Origin: Nocardioides thalensis
Lineage (GTDB): Bacteria; Actinomycetota; Actinomycetes; Propionibacteriales; Nocardioidaceae
Length of the DNA: 64,000 nt
NCBI RefSeq assembly: GCF_013410655.1
Contig: NZ_JACCFP010000001.1
Coordinates: 3,867,501 to 3,931,500, forward strand
Direction of reading: 5' to 3'
Below the pieces are notes generated by a model. That model ran no database searches. It had not been told where the DNA came from and saw only the letters and a list, made by a program, of their open reading frames with translations. Position 1 is the first letter of the stretch, and each line of letters begins with the position of its first letter. Positions 1 through 9,750 of the stretch are shown here, in pieces. A program made the translations under genes and the position numbers.

Positions 1-1809
<1,809 letters not shown>

Positions 1810-1853
1810 GTCTGGTGTCCCTCCTGCTGTGCCCGGATCCCGGGCGCAAGTTA

Positions 1854-1874
1854 GTTGAGTCGGATTGACTCAAG
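1854..1874 (-). promoter_or_regulatory. HAIR operator (HspR site) upstream of dnaK
   Basis: The inverted repeat reads GTTGAGT-N7-ACTCAAG. The HAIR consensus recognised by HspR is CTTGAGT-N7-ACTCAAG, so 13 of 14 arm bases match and the spacer length is exact. It ends 45 bp upstream of the dnaK start codon. HspR, whose gene usually closes the dnaK operon in actinobacteria and so lies outside this window, would repress dnaK here until heat shock. The site also lies 67 bp from the divergent M28 peptidase start, so it might influence that gene. Confidence 0.9.
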
Positions 1875-1940
1875 TTTGTCACACGCCTCAACGGGCCGTC
1901 ACATCGGGTTTGTTCCCGCCGTGGACGACCGCGGGGATAA

Positions 1941-2837
1941 GTGGTGGAGCACACTGTCCGGGTGCTGCCCGTCACGCGCCGGACGCTGGCCGCGGCCGGC
2001 CTGGTCGCCGCCGCGACCGTCGCCTGCAGGCCGGTCCGCGCGGGCGACCTGCGGGTCGACACGGCGCTGCGCGCCGTCGAGGTCCTCGCCGGCCGGATCG
2101 GGCCACGGGAGGCGACCTCGCCGGCGTACGACGAGGCCGCGGCGTGGGTGGAGGGCCGGCTCGAGGCCTTGGGCTGGACGGTACGGCGCCAGCGGTTCGA
2201 CGTGCCGGCGGGGAGCTCGTGGGGCGTGCCCGTGCCGGGCGGCACCTCGGTCAACCTGGTGGCCACCCGTCGTGAGGCCCGGCCCGGGCGGCCGTGGCTG
2301 GTCGTCGGCGCCCACCTCGACACCGTGCCGCAGGCGCCGGGAGCCGAGGACAACGCCTCGGGGATCGGGGTGCTGCTCGCAGTCGCCGAGGCGACGGCGT
2401 GGCGGCTGACCCGGCTGCCGGTCGCGCTCGTCGCGTTCGGCGCCGAGGAGCCCCGCGGCCCGACCGACGACGACCACCACTACGGCTCGCGGGCCTACGT
2501 CGCGTCGCTGTCGGCGCGCGAGCGGCGCAGCCTGCGCGGGATGGTCTCGCTGGACCGGGTCGGCGTCGGCTCGGTCGTCCCGGTCGGCAGCGCCGGCGAG
2601 GCCGACCCGCTCCGCCGCGAGCTCGAGGCCGCGGCGCGTCGGGCGGGGGTGCCGGTGGCGCCGGAGACGTTCCAGCGCTCGAGCGACCACTGGTCGTTCG
2701 TCCGCGACGGCCTCCCCGGCGTCCGCCTCGGCGGCACGTCGTACGCCGCCTACCACTCCTCCGCCGACGTCCCCGGCGTCGTCAGCGCCGACCAGCTCGG
2801 GCGGACGGGTCGCATCGTGCTCCAGTGGCTCCGGTGA
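1941..2837 (+). CDS. M28-family zinc aminopeptidase, exported
   Basis: A probable secreted zinc-dependent aminopeptidase of the M28 family. The N-terminus has a TRR motif followed by an Ala/Val-rich segment ending ATVACRP near residue 29, which suggests a Tat-like signal and possibly a non-canonical lipobox. Zinc-ligand motifs follow the M28 order: GAHLDT (H125, D127), EDNASG (D137), GAEEP (E169/E170) and AYHSSAD near the C-terminus. The length of 298 residues fits a single catalytic domain. The start is GTG at 1941, with GTG at 1962 a possible alternative. It is transcribed divergently from dnaK and is followed at once by the long symmetric repeat at 2840-2968. Family assignment is firm; the natural substrate is unknown. 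Confidence 0.85.
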   Translation: MVEHTVRVLPVTRRTLAAAGLVAAATVACRPVRAGDLRVDTALRAVEVLAGRIGPREATSPAYDEAAAWVEGRLEALGWTVRRQRFDVPAGSSWGVPVPGGTSVNLVATRREARPGRPWLVVGAHLDTVPQAPGAEDNASGIGVLLAVAEATAWRLTRLPVALVAFGAEEPRGPTDDDHHYGSRAYVASLSARERRSLRGMVSLDRVGVGSVVPVGSAGEADPLRRELEAAARRAGVPVAPETFQRSSDHWSFVRDGLPGVRLGGTSYAAYHSSADVPGVVSADQLGRTGRIVLQWLR

Positions 2838-2839
2838 CG

Positions 2840-2968
2840 CCGAGTCGGCTCGTCTTCACGCTCAGAGGACCCCGAGCGGGCTCATCTTCACGCTCCTACG
2901 ACGCCGAGCCGGCGCGTGATCACCGGCCGACTCGGCCCTCTCAGGGCGTGCAGACGCGCCGACTCGGC
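2840..2968. repeat. Symmetric intergenic repeat, CCGAGTCGG/TGATCA family, copy 1
   Basis: Units beginning CCGAGTCGGCTCGTCTTCAC run forward at 2840 and 2872. A palindromic centre follows at 2904-2935, where CCGAGCCGG and CCGACTCGG flank TGATCA. An inverted unit then ends CGCCGACTCGG at 2968. The element lies between the convergent M28 and capA-like genes and supplies the last codons and stop of the latter. A second copy with the same plan lies at 28014-28109. It could act as a bidirectional terminator or a REP-like mobile repeat. Confidence 0.8.
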
Positions 2969-4104
2969 GATGACGTGAGGCAGCGGACCAACGGGCCGGC
3001 GGAGGGCGACGTGGTACTGGCGACGTCGCGCAGGATGTCGGCGGCGACCTCCCCGTCCACCACCCGGGGCGCGAACGTCGCCGGGTCCATCGCATAGGGC
3101 ACCAGCCGCAGCGAGATCAGCTCGGGCCCGCGCCAGGTGGTCTCCAGCATCACGCCCTGCATGACCTGCGGCTCCCAGTCCATGTCGAAGACGAAGTTGC
3201 CGAGGGAGTGCAGCACGGGCACCCCGCTGATCTGCTCCACCCCCTGCACCCAGTGCGGGTGACCGCCCACGACGAGGTCGGCGCCGGCGGCGACGAGGGC
3301 GCGCGCGACCCGGTGCTGCACCGGCTCCGGCACGTGGGTGTACTGCGTGCCCCAGTGCGGCAGCACCACGACCGCGTCGGCGACCCGGTCCGCGCGCCGG
3401 ACCGCCGCGGTCACCCGGTCGAGGTCGGCCTGTTGAAGGGGCCCGGTGCGCGGCGGCATCCGCACCGAGAGGGCGCCGGGCGTCGTCGCGGTGGCCATCG
3501 GCGTCTCGCCGATCGCGTTGAAGCCCAGGAACGCGAACGTCGTGCCGCGCGCCTCGAGCAGCAGCGGCCGCGCGGCAGCGCGCGCCGTACGGCCGGCGCC
3601 GAAGGCGCGCACCGGCCCGTCGGAGAGCAGGTCGACGGTCTCCAGCAGCGCCCGCTCGCCGTAGTCGCCGAGGTGGTTGTTGGCGAGCGACACCGCGTCG
3701 AAGCCCGCCCACCGGAGCAGGTCGAGGTCGGCCGGTGAGCCGCCGAAGGAGTCGCCGCCCTGCGTGGGCTCGCCGTCGGTCGACAGGGTCTGCTCGAGGT
3801 TGCCGACGGTCAGGTCGGCCGAGCGCAGCAGCCCGGCCATCGGGGCCAGCGCCCGCCGCCCGTCGGCCACGCCGCGCACCAGCATCAGGTCGCCGACGAT
3901 GGTCAGGTCGACCGCCGGCGGCGGCTCGGGCTCCCCCGCCGACGGAGACGACGAGCCGGGTGCCGACGGCGACGCCGACGTCGCGCCGGAGGTCGCCGCT
4001 GTCGTGCTGGTCGGCGTGCCGCCCTTGGGGCCGGCGCCGTCGTCGGCGCACGCCGCGAGCGAGGCGGCGACGAAGGCCACCGCGACCACCCACCCGGACC
4101 TCAC
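2941..4104 (-). CDS. CapA-family (PgsA-like) metallophosphatase-fold lipoprotein
   Basis: A cell-surface protein of the CapA family, which has a calcineurin-like metallophosphatase fold and is named for poly-gamma-glutamate capsule biosynthesis. Most actinobacterial members have no proven substrate. The N-terminus is a lipoprotein signal with lipobox LAAC (Cys19), then a Thr/Ser/Pro-rich linker. Family motifs are VGDLMLVR, GNLEQTLS, SLANNHLGDYG, LPHWGTQY and GGHPHWVQG. The last residues, about 12, are encoded inside the intergenic repeat at 2840-2968, so the native C-terminus was probably altered by the repeat. No capBC-type partners are nearby, so capsule synthesis is not supported by context. 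Confidence 0.88.
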   Translation of the reverse strand: MRSGWVVAVAFVAASLAACADDGAGPKGGTPTSTTAATSGATSASPSAPGSSSPSAGEPEPPPAVDLTIVGDLMLVRGVADGRRALAPMAGLLRSADLTVGNLEQTLSTDGEPTQGGDSFGGSPADLDLLRWAGFDAVSLANNHLGDYGERALLETVDLLSDGPVRAFGAGRTARAAARPLLLEARGTTFAFLGFNAIGETPMATATTPGALSVRMPPRTGPLQQADLDRVTAAVRRADRVADAVVVLPHWGTQYTHVPEPVQHRVARALVAAGADLVVGGHPHWVQGVEQISGVPVLHSLGNFVFDMDWEPQVMQGVMLETTWRGPELISLRLVPYAMDPATFAPRVVDGEVAADILRDVASTTSPSAGPLVRCLTSSPSRRVCTP

Positions 4105-4128
4105 CGGCCCAGTGTGCGCCTCGGGGGA

Positions 4129-4761
4129 CTACCGGACGGTGACCTTGACCTCGTTGGACGAGGTGCCGCTGGCGTTGTCGATCACGCGGAACCGGTGGGT
4201 GCCGGTCACACCGGTGAAGATGTAGGTCGAGAACGTCTCGTTGCTGACCGGGATCGTGGCGTCGAAGTCGGCCCAGGCGCCGCCCTCGAACCGCTGCACC
4301 TGGAGGATCGCGCCCTCGCCGCCCGGGTAGACGCCCGTGAGGTCGATGTTCTCGCCGGCCGCGACCTCGCTCTGGAGCGCCTGGAGGGAGATCTCGCCCT
4401 CCTTGGCCGACTCCGACTCGGTCGGCTTCGTGCGCTCGGTGGTGGCCTCGTCGGTCGGCTCGTCGACGTCGGCGTCCTCGGTGTTGAGCGTGATCTCGGG
4501 GCCGGAGTCCGTGGTCTTCTGCGGCGGCGGCAGGTAGAGCGACTCCTTGGCGGTCTCGCCCGCGTCGGCGGACGCGTCGTCGCCCGAGAGGCCGAGCATC
4601 CGGGTGGCGATCAGCGCGACGCCCGCGAGGATCAGCCCGACGACGAGGGCGACACCGACGAGCGCGAGCACGCCGTTGAGCACGGCACGCTCGGGCCGGT
4701 CCTGGGAGCCCTGGTCGTCGGTCACCTCCTCATTCTTGACCGACGACCCAAGCGCGGCCAA
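4129..4761 (-). CDS. Single-pass membrane protein with an extracytoplasmic beta-sandwich-like domain
   Basis: A protein of about 210 residues with no recognised family. It has a short cytoplasmic N-terminus, one strong hydrophobic segment (roughly residues 27-52, rich in Val/Leu/Ala), an acidic Thr/Glu-rich linker, and a C-terminal domain of about 90 residues with alternating strands resembling an Ig-like fold (GTHRFRVIDNASG, SNEVKVTVR). It probably sits in the cytoplasmic membrane facing outward. The start is uncertain: TTG at 4761 is the longest choice, while GTG at 4725 lies inside a GAGGAG run too close to serve as its own ribosome site. It follows the CapA-like gene's upstream side on the same strand. 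Function unknown. Confidence 0.65.
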   Translation of the reverse strand: MAALGSSVKNEEVTDDQGSQDRPERAVLNGVLALVGVALVVGLILAGVALIATRMLGLSGDDASADAGETAKESLYLPPPQKTTDSGPEITLNTEDADVDEPTDEATTERTKPTESESAKEGEISLQALQSEVAAGENIDLTGVYPGGEGAILQVQRFEGGAWADFDATIPVSNETFSTYIFTGVTGTHRFRVIDNASGTSSNEVKVTVR

Positions 4762-4795
4762 AACCCGCTCAGCGTGCGGGATGTCTCACCGCAGG

Positions 4796-5227
4796 CTAGA
4801 AACCCCTGGTCCAGACCAGCTGCTCGTGCAGCTTCTTCGAGCGCCAGCCGAACTGGGTGCGGGTCATCGTGTGGTGGTAGATCCCGCCCACCTCGACCAG
4901 CCGCTCGCCGCCCTGGCCGTCGGCGACGAGCATGGGGTTGTGGAAGTACGCCGTCACACGCGCCTCGTCGCGGGTGTTGGCGAAGTTGATGACCACCTGC
5001 GCCAGCGAGTGCATGCACCTCGTCGAGAAGGCGGGCAGGTTCTCGGCCAGCCAGGCCTTGACCTCGGGGTAGACGCCGATCGTGCCGCCGGTCTCGGAGT
5101 AGTCGATCTGGGCGTCAGGGGTGAAGACGTTGTCGAGACGGTCCCACTCGCCGGTGTCGACGGCGATCGTGTAGCGATGCAGGACGTCGTTGATCTCGGC
5201 GCGGTCGCTCAGCTCCTGGAGGTCCAT
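4796..5227 (-). CDS. NTF2/SnoaL-like family protein
   Basis: A 143-residue protein of the NTF2-like fold (SnoaL, ketosteroid-isomerase-like and dehydratase-like proteins). It begins MDLQELSDRAEINDVLHRY, a typical SnoaL_4 opening, with later motifs DNVFTPDAQIDYS and HHTMTRTQFGW. The fold forms a small hydrophobic pocket used for isomerisation, dehydration or ligand binding. The gene is divergent from the LLM oxidoreductase, with the KstR-like operator at 5258-5271 between them, so both are likely co-regulated with steroid or lipid degradation genes. A second, distinct NTF2-like gene with a similar operator lies at 46341. Exact reaction unknown. Confidence 0.82.
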   Translation of the reverse strand: MDLQELSDRAEINDVLHRYTIAVDTGEWDRLDNVFTPDAQIDYSETGGTIGVYPEVKAWLAENLPAFSTRCMHSLAQVVINFANTRDEARVTAYFHNPMLVADGQGGERLVEVGGIYHHTMTRTQFGWRSKKLHEQLVWTRGF

Positions 5228-5257
5228 GGCCTCACTCTGACAGACCTGGCAGAAAGT

Positions 5258-5271
5258 TAGAACACGTTCTA
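5258..5271. promoter_or_regulatory. KstR-like operator between NTF2-like and LLM genes
   Basis: TAGAACACGTTCTA has perfect 6-bp arms around a 2-bp centre and fits the KstR operator consensus TNNAACNNGTTNNA at every fixed position. KstR is the TetR-family repressor of cholesterol and steroid catabolism in mycobacteria and rhodococci. The site lies 31 bp from one start codon and 58 bp from the other, well placed to repress both genes. No kstR gene is in the window. Confidence 0.72.
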
Positions 5272-5324
5272 CACTTCGAGGCCCTCGCTCGTTCCCCGCG
5301 AGCGCACCTCAGTGACCGGAAGGC
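5272..5324 (+). repeat. Leader repeat between KstR-like box and LLM start, copy 1
   Basis: About 50 bp from CACTTCGAG through CTCGCTCG, CGCGAGCG and CTCAGTGACCG to GAAGGC. It is nearly identical to 9695-9744 in front of the SDR gene. It contains a small stem (CGCTCG/CGAGCG) and overlaps the likely 5' untranslated region, ending in the GGAAGG that serves as ribosome site. Confidence 0.7.
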
Positions 5325-5328
5325 AGCG

Positions 5329-6210
5329 ATGCGGTTCACGTACGCCGAGGCGATGACGCAGGCGACCTACTACGCACCCCTGGCCCAGGCCGCCGAGGCG
5401 GCGGGCTACACGAGCATGACCGTCGCGGACAGCCTGATCTATCCGCAGGAGTCGGACTCGACGTACCCCTACACCGACACCGGCGACCGCGAGTTCCTCC
5501 AGGGCAAGGAGTTCATCGAGACGATGGTGCTCTGCGCGCACCTGTTCGCGGTGACCGAGACGCTGCGGCTCACGCCGTTCGTGCTCAAGCTGCCGGTCCG
5601 CCCCCCGGTGCTGGTCGCCAAGCAGGCGTCCTCGATCGCCTACCTCTCGGGCAACCGGCTCGGCCTCGGCGTCGGCCTGTCCCCGTGGCCCGAGGACTTC
5701 GCCGCCCTCGGCGTGCCGTGGGAGAAGCGCGGCAAGCGGATGGACGAGTGCATGGACATCCTCCGCGGCCTGACCTCCGGGGAGTTCTTCGGCTACCAGG
5801 GCGAGTTCTTCCAGTTCGAGCCGCTCCAGCAGTGCCCGGCCCCGACCGAGAAGATCCCGCTCCTCGTCGGCGGTCACTCCGACGCGGCGCTGCGGCGCGC
5901 CGTACGCAAGGGAGACGGGTGGATGCACGCCGGCGGCGACGGCGAGGAGCTCGACCGGCTGCTCGCCCGGCTGGCGGAGATCCGCAAGGAGGAGGGCGAC
6001 ACCCGCGACGCCTCGGAGTTCGAGGTGCACGTCATCTCCTACGACGCCTACACCCCCGACGGCGTCAAGCGCCTCGAGGACAAGGGCGTCACCGACTGCA
6101 TCGTCGGCTTCCGGGTCCCCTACATCAAGGGCCCCGACACCGAGCCGCTGGAGACCAAGGTCAAGCACCTCGAGCAGTACGCCGAGAACGTGATCGCGAA
6201 GGTCTCATGA
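5329..6210 (+). CDS. LLM-class F420-dependent oxidoreductase
   Basis: A luciferase-like monooxygenase family TIM-barrel enzyme. Members in actinobacteria use coenzyme F420 or FMN to oxidise or reduce small organic substrates. The 293 residues are the normal length. Family features are YTSMTVADSL near the N-terminus, LTPFVLKLPVRPPVLVAKQ, SGNRLGLGVGLSPWPEDF, the MDECMDILRGL helix and KIPLLVGGHSDAALRRA. The start ATG at 5329 has GGAAGG just upstream. It lies under a KstR-like operator and is followed after 52 bp by the DUF1214 gene, which looks like the same transcription unit. A role in steroid or related lipid degradation is inferred from the operator only. Confidence 0.88.
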   Translation: MRFTYAEAMTQATYYAPLAQAAEAAGYTSMTVADSLIYPQESDSTYPYTDTGDREFLQGKEFIETMVLCAHLFAVTETLRLTPFVLKLPVRPPVLVAKQASSIAYLSGNRLGLGVGLSPWPEDFAALGVPWEKRGKRMDECMDILRGLTSGEFFGYQGEFFQFEPLQQCPAPTEKIPLLVGGHSDAALRRAVRKGDGWMHAGGDGEELDRLLARLAEIRKEEGDTRDASEFEVHVISYDAYTPDGVKRLEDKGVTDCIVGFRVPYIKGPDTEPLETKVKHLEQYAENVIAKVS

Positions 6211-6262
6211 GCCTGTCTCGTGACCGCCGCGGGGCGGCCTCCGCGACGAACGGGCACACGCG

Positions 6263-7420
6263 ATGAGCGAGGCGCTGGGGCTGACGAAGGCCCTCCAGGA
6301 CGCGATCGCGGAGGCCGAGGAGCTCATCGCCAACGCGCCGTTCATCAAGTCCGAGGCTGACCGGCTCGAGGGCTACGACTACCTCGCCGGCCGGATCCGG
6401 ATGGCGATGCAGACGGCGTTCGACTACGACCTCGATCACCCGCTCTTCATCAACCCGACCCACCAGTTCTCGCGCCAGGGCCTCGACAACCCCGACGCGA
6501 TCTACTTCAACGCCTACCTCCGCGAGGGTGTCGAGTACGTCGTCCGCGGCCGGCGCGGCACCAGCGCCGACCTGTCGTTCCAGGTGATGGGCGGCGCCTA
6601 CAGCGCGGACTCCGCGGCCACGTCGCTGATGGCGTTCGACGACCGCGAGCTCGAGCTCGACGCGGACGGGGGGTTCGAGTTCACCTACGTCGCGGAGCCG
6701 GGCGCCAAGACGCTCATCGTGCGCGAGGTCTTCAACGACTGGGAGACCGAGGAGCGCGGCACCCTCTGGATCGAGCGACCGGACACGGCCGGCCGGCCGC
6801 GGAAGCCGCTGACCCGCGAGCTGCTGGCGAAGAAGTACGACGTCGCCGCCCGGTCACTGGTCGGCTCGATCCAGACGTGGTTCGCGTTCCCGCAGTTCTT
6901 CCAGTACAAGGAGCCGGTCAACACCCTGACCGTCCCCAAGGCCACGCCCGGCGGCCTCTCCTCGCAGTTCTCCTCGATCGGCCACTACGAGCTCGCCGAC
7001 GACGAGGCGATGGTCGTGACCGTGCCGCGCTGCGACGACTGCTCCTACCAGGCGATCCAGGTCGGGTCGGACTGGTACGCATCCACCGACTACGAGGGCC
7101 ACCAGACCTCGCTCACCAAGGCCCAGGCTCAGGTCGACCCCGACGGTGCGATGCGGTTCGTCATCTCGTCGCGTCCGCCGTACGACGGGAAGCCGGTGGC
7201 CAACTGGCTGGAGACCACCCACCACCCGACCGGGCCGATGATGCTGCGCTGGCAGCGCCTCGAGCGCGACCTCACCGCCGCCGACGGCCCGCAGGTCGAG
7301 GTCGTCAAGCTCGCCGACGTGCCGTCGCGGCTCCCGGACACCCGGCCCCTCACCGACGAGGAGTACGCCGCGCGGATCGCCGCCCGACAGCGGGCGGTCG
7401 CGCGGCGGATGATCAGCTAG
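6263..7420 (+). CDS. DUF1214 domain-containing protein
   Basis: A 385-residue cytoplasmic protein of the DUF1214 family; no signal peptide or membrane segment is visible. The N-terminal half contains FNAYLREGVEYVVRG and the C-terminal half holds the family's conserved block with DEAMVVTVPRCDDCSYQAIQ and WYASTDYEGHQTSLTKAQAQ. These proteins often occur in actinobacterial lipid and steroid gene clusters together with sulfotransferase-family, SDR and SnoaL-like genes, but their reaction is not established. The ATG at 6263 is 52 bp after the LLM gene. The 3' end overlaps the convergent aldo/keto reductase by 8 bp. Confidence 0.85.
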   Translation: MSEALGLTKALQDAIAEAEELIANAPFIKSEADRLEGYDYLAGRIRMAMQTAFDYDLDHPLFINPTHQFSRQGLDNPDAIYFNAYLREGVEYVVRGRRGTSADLSFQVMGGAYSADSAATSLMAFDDRELELDADGGFEFTYVAEPGAKTLIVREVFNDWETEERGTLWIERPDTAGRPRKPLTRELLAKKYDVAARSLVGSIQTWFAFPQFFQYKEPVNTLTVPKATPGGLSSQFSSIGHYELADDEAMVVTVPRCDDCSYQAIQVGSDWYASTDYEGHQTSLTKAQAQVDPDGAMRFVISSRPPYDGKPVANWLETTHHPTGPMMLRWQRLERDLTAADGPQVEVVKLADVPSRLPDTRPLTDEEYAARIAARQRAVARRMIS

Positions 7421-8261
7421 GGATCCAGTCGAACGTGTCGGGGTTCGGCCCCTGCCGGCCGGCCTCGCCCTTGTCGAGCGCCGCCAGCGAGGCAACCTCG
7501 TCGTCCGTGAGACCGAAGTCGAAGACGTCGAGGTTCTCGGCCAGCCGCTCCCTGCGCAGCGACTTGGGGAAGACGATGTCACCGCGGTCGAGGGCCCAGC
7601 GCAGCAGCACCTGGGCAGGCGTCTTGCCGTGGTCGCTGGCGATCCGCGTGACGACGGGGTCGTCGAGCTCGCCGCCGCCCTGACCCAGCGGGGACCACGC
7701 CTCCACGGCCACGTCGTGCCGGCGCGAGGCCGCGCGGACATCCTCGTTGGCGAAGTAGGGGTGGATCTCCACCTGGTTCGCCGCCGGGACGACGCCCGTC
7801 CGCTCGATGATCACGTCAAGGTGGGCGGGCTGGAAGTTGGACACACCGATGGACGTGGCGAGTCCCTCCTCGCGCAGCTCCACCAGCGCCTCCCAGGTCG
7901 AGACGAAGTCGCCGTCGTACCGGGTGGGGAGCGGCCAGTGGATGAGGAACAGGTCGACCCTGTCCAGGCCCAGCTTCTCGAGCGACACCTTCAGCGACTC
8001 CTTGGCCGCTGCGGGCTCGTGCCGGTTGTTGTTGAGCTTGGTCGTGACGTACACGTCGGCGCGGTCGAGGCCCGAGGTCGCGATCGCCGCCCCGGTCCCC
8101 TGCTCGTTGCCGTACATCTGGGCGGTGTCGAGGTGGCGGTAGCCGAGCTCGAGCGCCTCGGACACGACGCGCTCGGTGTCCGCTGGCGGGACCTGCCAGA
8201 GCCCGAGGCCGAACTGCGGGATGGACGTTCCGTCGTTGAGCTTGATCTGTGGAATGGTCAC
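7413..8261 (-). CDS. Aldo/keto reductase (2,5-diketo-gluconate reductase-like)
   Basis: An NADPH-dependent carbonyl reductase of the aldo/keto reductase superfamily with a TIM-barrel fold. Catalytic tetrad motifs are visible: LGYRHLDTAQMYGNE (Asp and Tyr), VTTKLNN (Lys) and FLIHWPLP (His). The cofactor end shows FPKSLRRERLAENLDVFDF. The annotated start is GTG at 8261, giving 282 residues beginning MTIPQIKLNDG; the frame is open further upstream, but that extension is Arg-rich and unlike the family. It is convergent with the DUF1214 gene. Physiological substrate unknown. Confidence 0.9.
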   Translation of the reverse strand: MTIPQIKLNDGTSIPQFGLGLWQVPPADTERVVSEALELGYRHLDTAQMYGNEQGTGAAIATSGLDRADVYVTTKLNNNRHEPAAAKESLKVSLEKLGLDRVDLFLIHWPLPTRYDGDFVSTWEALVELREEGLATSIGVSNFQPAHLDVIIERTGVVPAANQVEIHPYFANEDVRAASRRHDVAVEAWSPLGQGGGELDDPVVTRIASDHGKTPAQVLLRWALDRGDIVFPKSLRRERLAENLDVFDFGLTDDEVASLAALDKGEAGRQGPNPDTFDWIPS

Positions 8262-8440
8262 GTCCCGTTGCAACAGGCGTGCCCCGCTCCTATTCCTGAT
8301 CGCGCGCGTGCGCGCCGTCCTTCCGCCCGGTGGCCGATTCCGGCCGCCGCCGACCCTCGACACCTCGGGCGCCTTTGGCTAGGAAAGGGACGCGCACCCC
8401 ACCCCGGTGCGCTCTCGGAACCCATGAAAAGGAGCCCCCC

Positions 8441-9616
8441 ATGGCCCTACGACGCTGGAAGGCCGCACTCTCGGCCTCGGCACTCCTCACCGCGACCGGC
8501 GGACTCGTCGCCACCGCGACCACCCCCGCCACCGCGATCCCGACCGAGTCCCACTGCGGCACGGAGGCCTCCGGCTCCGGCAACAACGGCTTCGTCAACC
8601 ACGCCCAGCTGACGACGGCGCTCGAGCGGATCGAGCGGACGACCGGCGGCGTCGTCGACGTCGAGGTCGCCGGCCAGAGCAACCAGGGCCGCGACATCTA
8701 CCTGGCGCGGGTCGGCGAGGGCGACGCCGTCGTCTTCGTGCAGTCGCAGATCCACGGCAACGAGATGCACGGCACCGAGGCGCTGCTCGCGCTGCTCCAG
8801 CAGTGGGGCGGCAACAGCCCGGAGGCGCAGGCGATCCGCGAGCAGGTCACGATCGTCGCGATCCCGCGCCTCAACGTCGACGGCGGCGAGCGCGACACCC
8901 GTCAGAACGAGATGACCTGGGCCGACGTCGTGGCGGACTTCCCGCAGCTCGCCGGCGTCCAGCCGGCGTGGAACTACAACTCGCGCGTCGGCGGCTTCGA
9001 CGTCAACCGCGACTTCAACCCCGACCTCGACTACGTGCCCCAGCCGGCCGACTTCCCGGGCAACAGCGCCGACACCGGCTGGTACATCACCCCCGAGGCA
9101 CAGACCGTCCGCGAGGTCTACCGGGACCTCGAGAACGAGTTCGGCACCGTCGACTACTTCATCGACCTCCACAACCAGTGGTCGTGCTACGCCACCGAGG
9201 ACCTGGAGAACATGTCGCCGCTGTCGATCTCGGCGAAGTTCATCGACGACCCGTCGGAGTTCGGCGACTGGCCGAAGTTCGACATGGACGCGTCCAAGCG
9301 CGCCAACGTGGCGGTCTACGAGGCGCTCCAGGGCCACGGCGAGTCCGGCTACGGCGACCTCACCCTCTACCCGCAGGACACCAACCTGCCGGGCACGGCG
9401 CTCGGCTCGTTCGCGCTCCGGGGCAGCGCGGTGGTGCTGTTCGAGACGTCCAGCCAGACGCAGTACGACGGCATGAAGCGCAACGGCATGCTGCGCAAGC
9501 AGATCGAGATCGGTCTGGCCGGACTCGTCGAGTCCGTCGCCGACGGCTCCATCGCCTCGCTCGACCCGGCGGCGTACGACGAGATCCCCCAGCGGGTCTT
9601 CCTGCCGGAGGACTGA
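8441..9616 (+). CDS. Secreted M14-family zinc carboxypeptidase
   Basis: A secreted zinc metallocarboxypeptidase that removes C-terminal residues or processes cell-wall peptides. ATG at 8441 is preceded by AAAAGGAG. The signal peptide covers about residues 1-33, ending in an Ala-X-Ala-type site (TPATAIP). M14 ligands are in order: HGNEMHGTE (H105, E108), the substrate-binding NRDF of FDVNRDFNPD, IDLHNQW (third ligand His near 244), and the catalytic Glu in VLFETSSQTQ near 333. The length of 391 residues is normal for one catalytic domain. A strong hairpin terminator follows the stop. Substrate preference cannot be deduced. Confidence 0.92.
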   Translation: MALRRWKAALSASALLTATGGLVATATTPATAIPTESHCGTEASGSGNNGFVNHAQLTTALERIERTTGGVVDVEVAGQSNQGRDIYLARVGEGDAVVFVQSQIHGNEMHGTEALLALLQQWGGNSPEAQAIREQVTIVAIPRLNVDGGERDTRQNEMTWADVVADFPQLAGVQPAWNYNSRVGGFDVNRDFNPDLDYVPQPADFPGNSADTGWYITPEAQTVREVYRDLENEFGTVDYFIDLHNQWSCYATEDLENMSPLSISAKFIDDPSEFGDWPKFDMDASKRANVAVYEALQGHGESGYGDLTLYPQDTNLPGTALGSFALRGSAVVLFETSSQTQYDGMKRNGMLRKQIEIGLAGLVESVADGSIASLDPAAYDEIPQRVFLPED

Positions 9617-9629
9617 GGACCTGCAGCAC

Positions 9630-9665
9630 AGCGGCCGCGCCGGCCCCCGGGTCGGCGCGGCCGCT
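9630..9665 (+). terminator. Hairpin terminator after the M14 peptidase
   Basis: Perfect 13-bp arms, AGCGGCCGCGCCG and its complement CGGCGCGGCCGCT, flank a 10-nt loop. There is no U-tract, which is usual for actinobacterial terminators. It begins 14 bp after the stop codon. Confidence 0.8.
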
Positions 9666-9680
9666 GCGCTTCCCCAAAAT

Positions 9681-9694
9681 TGAAACACGTTCTA
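9681..9694 (+). promoter_or_regulatory. KstR-like operator upstream of SDR/sulfotransferase pair
   Basis: TGAAACACGTTCTA fits TNNAACNNGTTNNA at all fixed positions. It lies 57 bp upstream of the SDR start, the same spacing as the site in front of the LLM gene, and it is followed by the same leader repeat. Confidence 0.7.
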
Positions 9695-9744
9695 CACTTC
9701 GAGACGCTCGCTCGTTCCTCGCGAGCTCCTCAGTGACCGAAAGG
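9695..9744 (+). repeat. Leader repeat between KstR-like box and SDR start, copy 2
   Basis: Starts CACTTCGAGACGCTCGCTCG and continues through TTCCTCGCGAGC and CTCAGTGACCG to AAAGGC. It matches 5272-5324 apart from a few substitutions and a small length difference. It has the same stem (CGCTCG/CGAGC) and supplies the ribosome-site region of the SDR gene. Confidence 0.7.
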
Positions 9745-9750
9745 CCGAGC

